A stretch of DNA of 5,594 nt from Succinivibrionaceae bacterium (GTDB taxonomy: Bacteria > Pseudomonadota > Gammaproteobacteria > Enterobacterales > Succinivibrionaceae). The stretch spans positions 1 to 5,594 of the forward strand of contig DMTG01000157.1 in NCBI GenBank assembly GCA_003477345.1, given 5' to 3'. Below, piece after piece: positions 5,251-5,594 of this stretch (within the stretch, counting starts at the first letter, position 1; each line of letters begins with the position of its first letter). Below the pieces are notes generated by a model. It was not told the origin of the DNA and searched no databases. It was given only the letters and a program-made list of their open reading frames with translations. The position numbers were made by a program, and so were the translations under genes.

Positions 5251-5513
5251 ATCTTTTTTCGTTGTTCTTTTTTTAGTTCAACGTTAAAAACATTAGCTCC
5301 CTGACATCTATTATCTTTTGATTCTATAGATGCTTGTTAGAAAAAAACAAGACATATCATTTGTTCAACAGCTAATTCCTCTCGTCTGCTATCTCTATTC
5401 TCAAGCAGACGTTTTAAGCGCACCCTAATTATGTATATTTTTAGGTTACAGTTTTCTAAGGAATTCTGTATTTGTGCGCTGCAAATCTCTCATCTTTTTT
5501 ATGAGAGATTTTT
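5251..5513 (+). ncRNA. Structured RNA, copy 2
   Basis: This is the second copy of the RNA at 3737. Helices: P1 UUAGCU/AGCUAA (5293-5298, 5370-5375); P2 CAUCUAU/AUAGAUG (5305-5311, 5326-5332); P3 CUUGUU/AACAAG (5333-5338, 5346-5351) with the identical loop AGAAAAA; P4 CGUCUGCU/AGCAGACG (5383-5390, 5404-5411); P5 AGCGCAC/GUGCGCU (5417-5423, 5474-5480); P6 CCUAA/UUAGG (5424-5428, 5441-5445); P7 ACAG/CUGU (5448-5451, 5466-5469) with UAAG in place of UUCG. Blocks identical in both copies include TAGCTCCCTGACATCT, AGATGCTTGT, AGCTAATTCCT, TTAGGTTAC and GGAATTCTGTATT. The extra length relative to copy 1 is mainly in the P2 and P4 loops and the linkers. Its downstream gene lies beyond the window. Confidence 0.75.
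5483..5513 (+). terminator. Terminator hairpin T1 at the end of RNA copy 2
   Basis: AAAUCUCUCAU (5483-5493) pairs perfectly with AUGAGAGAUUU (5501-5511) around a CUUUUUU loop, with T at 5509-5513. It is longer and stronger than its counterpart at 3933 and extends into sequence not shared with it. Confidence 0.75.
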
Positions 5514-5594
5514 GTCCAAAGGGCAATCTTATGAATTTGTTGCCTTTTGGCAACAATCTCATAAGGTTGTCCTTTTTTCTTTTTTTAGTTTTTT
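5512..5594 (+). repeat. 24-4-24 hairpin with U-rich tail (T2), copy 3, cut by the window end
   Basis: The arm at 5521-5544 pairs with 5549-5572 around UUUU: 14 bp, a two-by-two mismatch, then 8 bp. Total length (52 nt) and loop match the other two copies, although the inner stem has a different sequence (UUGUUGCC with GGCAACAA). UUGUCC (5512-5517) can pair with GGGCAA (5521-5526). The tail 5573-5594 is T-rich. By analogy, a GCCAC leader and a gene should begin just past the window. Confidence 0.8.

Noticed and set aside
5430..5594. Open frame running through the T1 and T2 hairpins to the window end
   Set aside because: It has no ribosome binding site, it is composed of hairpin and U-tract sequence, and the equivalent frame in copy 1 is closed by a stop.

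Overview
The window looks like part of a mobile or accessory element (plasmid, integrative element or large prophage) in a bacterium using the standard genetic code, probably a Gram-negative proteobacterium. That placement rests on the relatives of its two recognisable proteins: a CobT-like VWA metallopeptidase-fold protein and a P4/TraC-like Toprim primase. No structural phage gene, transfer gene, integrase or origin is visible, so the element type stays open. All four protein genes are on the + strand, and the long intergenic regions are clearly more A+T-rich than the first two genes.

Layout: 1-80, the tail of a terminator-like hairpin plus a leader; 81-2231, the CobT-like VWA protein; 2232-2361, stacked hairpins; 2362-3600, the Toprim primase-like protein; 3603-3646, an intrinsic terminator; 3647-4063, a promoter, a structured RNA and two terminator-like hairpins; 4064-4402, an A+T-rich orphan of 112 aa; 4403-4535, two hairpins and a leader; 4536-5141, an orphan of 201 aa; 5145-5179, a terminator; 5180-5594, a second promoter, a second copy of the structured RNA and its two hairpins, cut by the window end just before what should be another gene.

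The most interesting content is RNA. A structured RNA of about 220-260 nt occurs twice (3737-3959 and 5251-5513). Both copies follow a TGCTATAAT extended -10 promoter. They share short blocks of identical sequence, and at least seven helices are kept, several by compensatory base changes, while loops vary in length. Each copy ends in a U-tailed hairpin and is followed at once by a second, very regular hairpin: 24-nt arm, UUUU loop, 24-nt arm, then a U-rich tract. That second hairpin occurs three times in full (3968-4019, 4447-4498, 5521-5572) and probably once in part at the left edge. It is followed by a small GCCAC-N5-GUGGC hairpin, then GGAGAAC and the start codon, before three of the four genes.

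Because no promoter is visible between these hairpins and the genes, polymerase must cross terminator-like structures to express the genes at 4064 and 4536. My reading is a family of riboregulated gene modules: promoter, leader RNA, conditional terminator or processing stem, translation-initiation hairpin, cargo gene. Antitermination by the leader RNA (as with put or EAR RNAs), attenuation by a ligand or protein, and RNase III processing are all compatible with the sequence. The structural facts are seen directly; the mechanism is inference.
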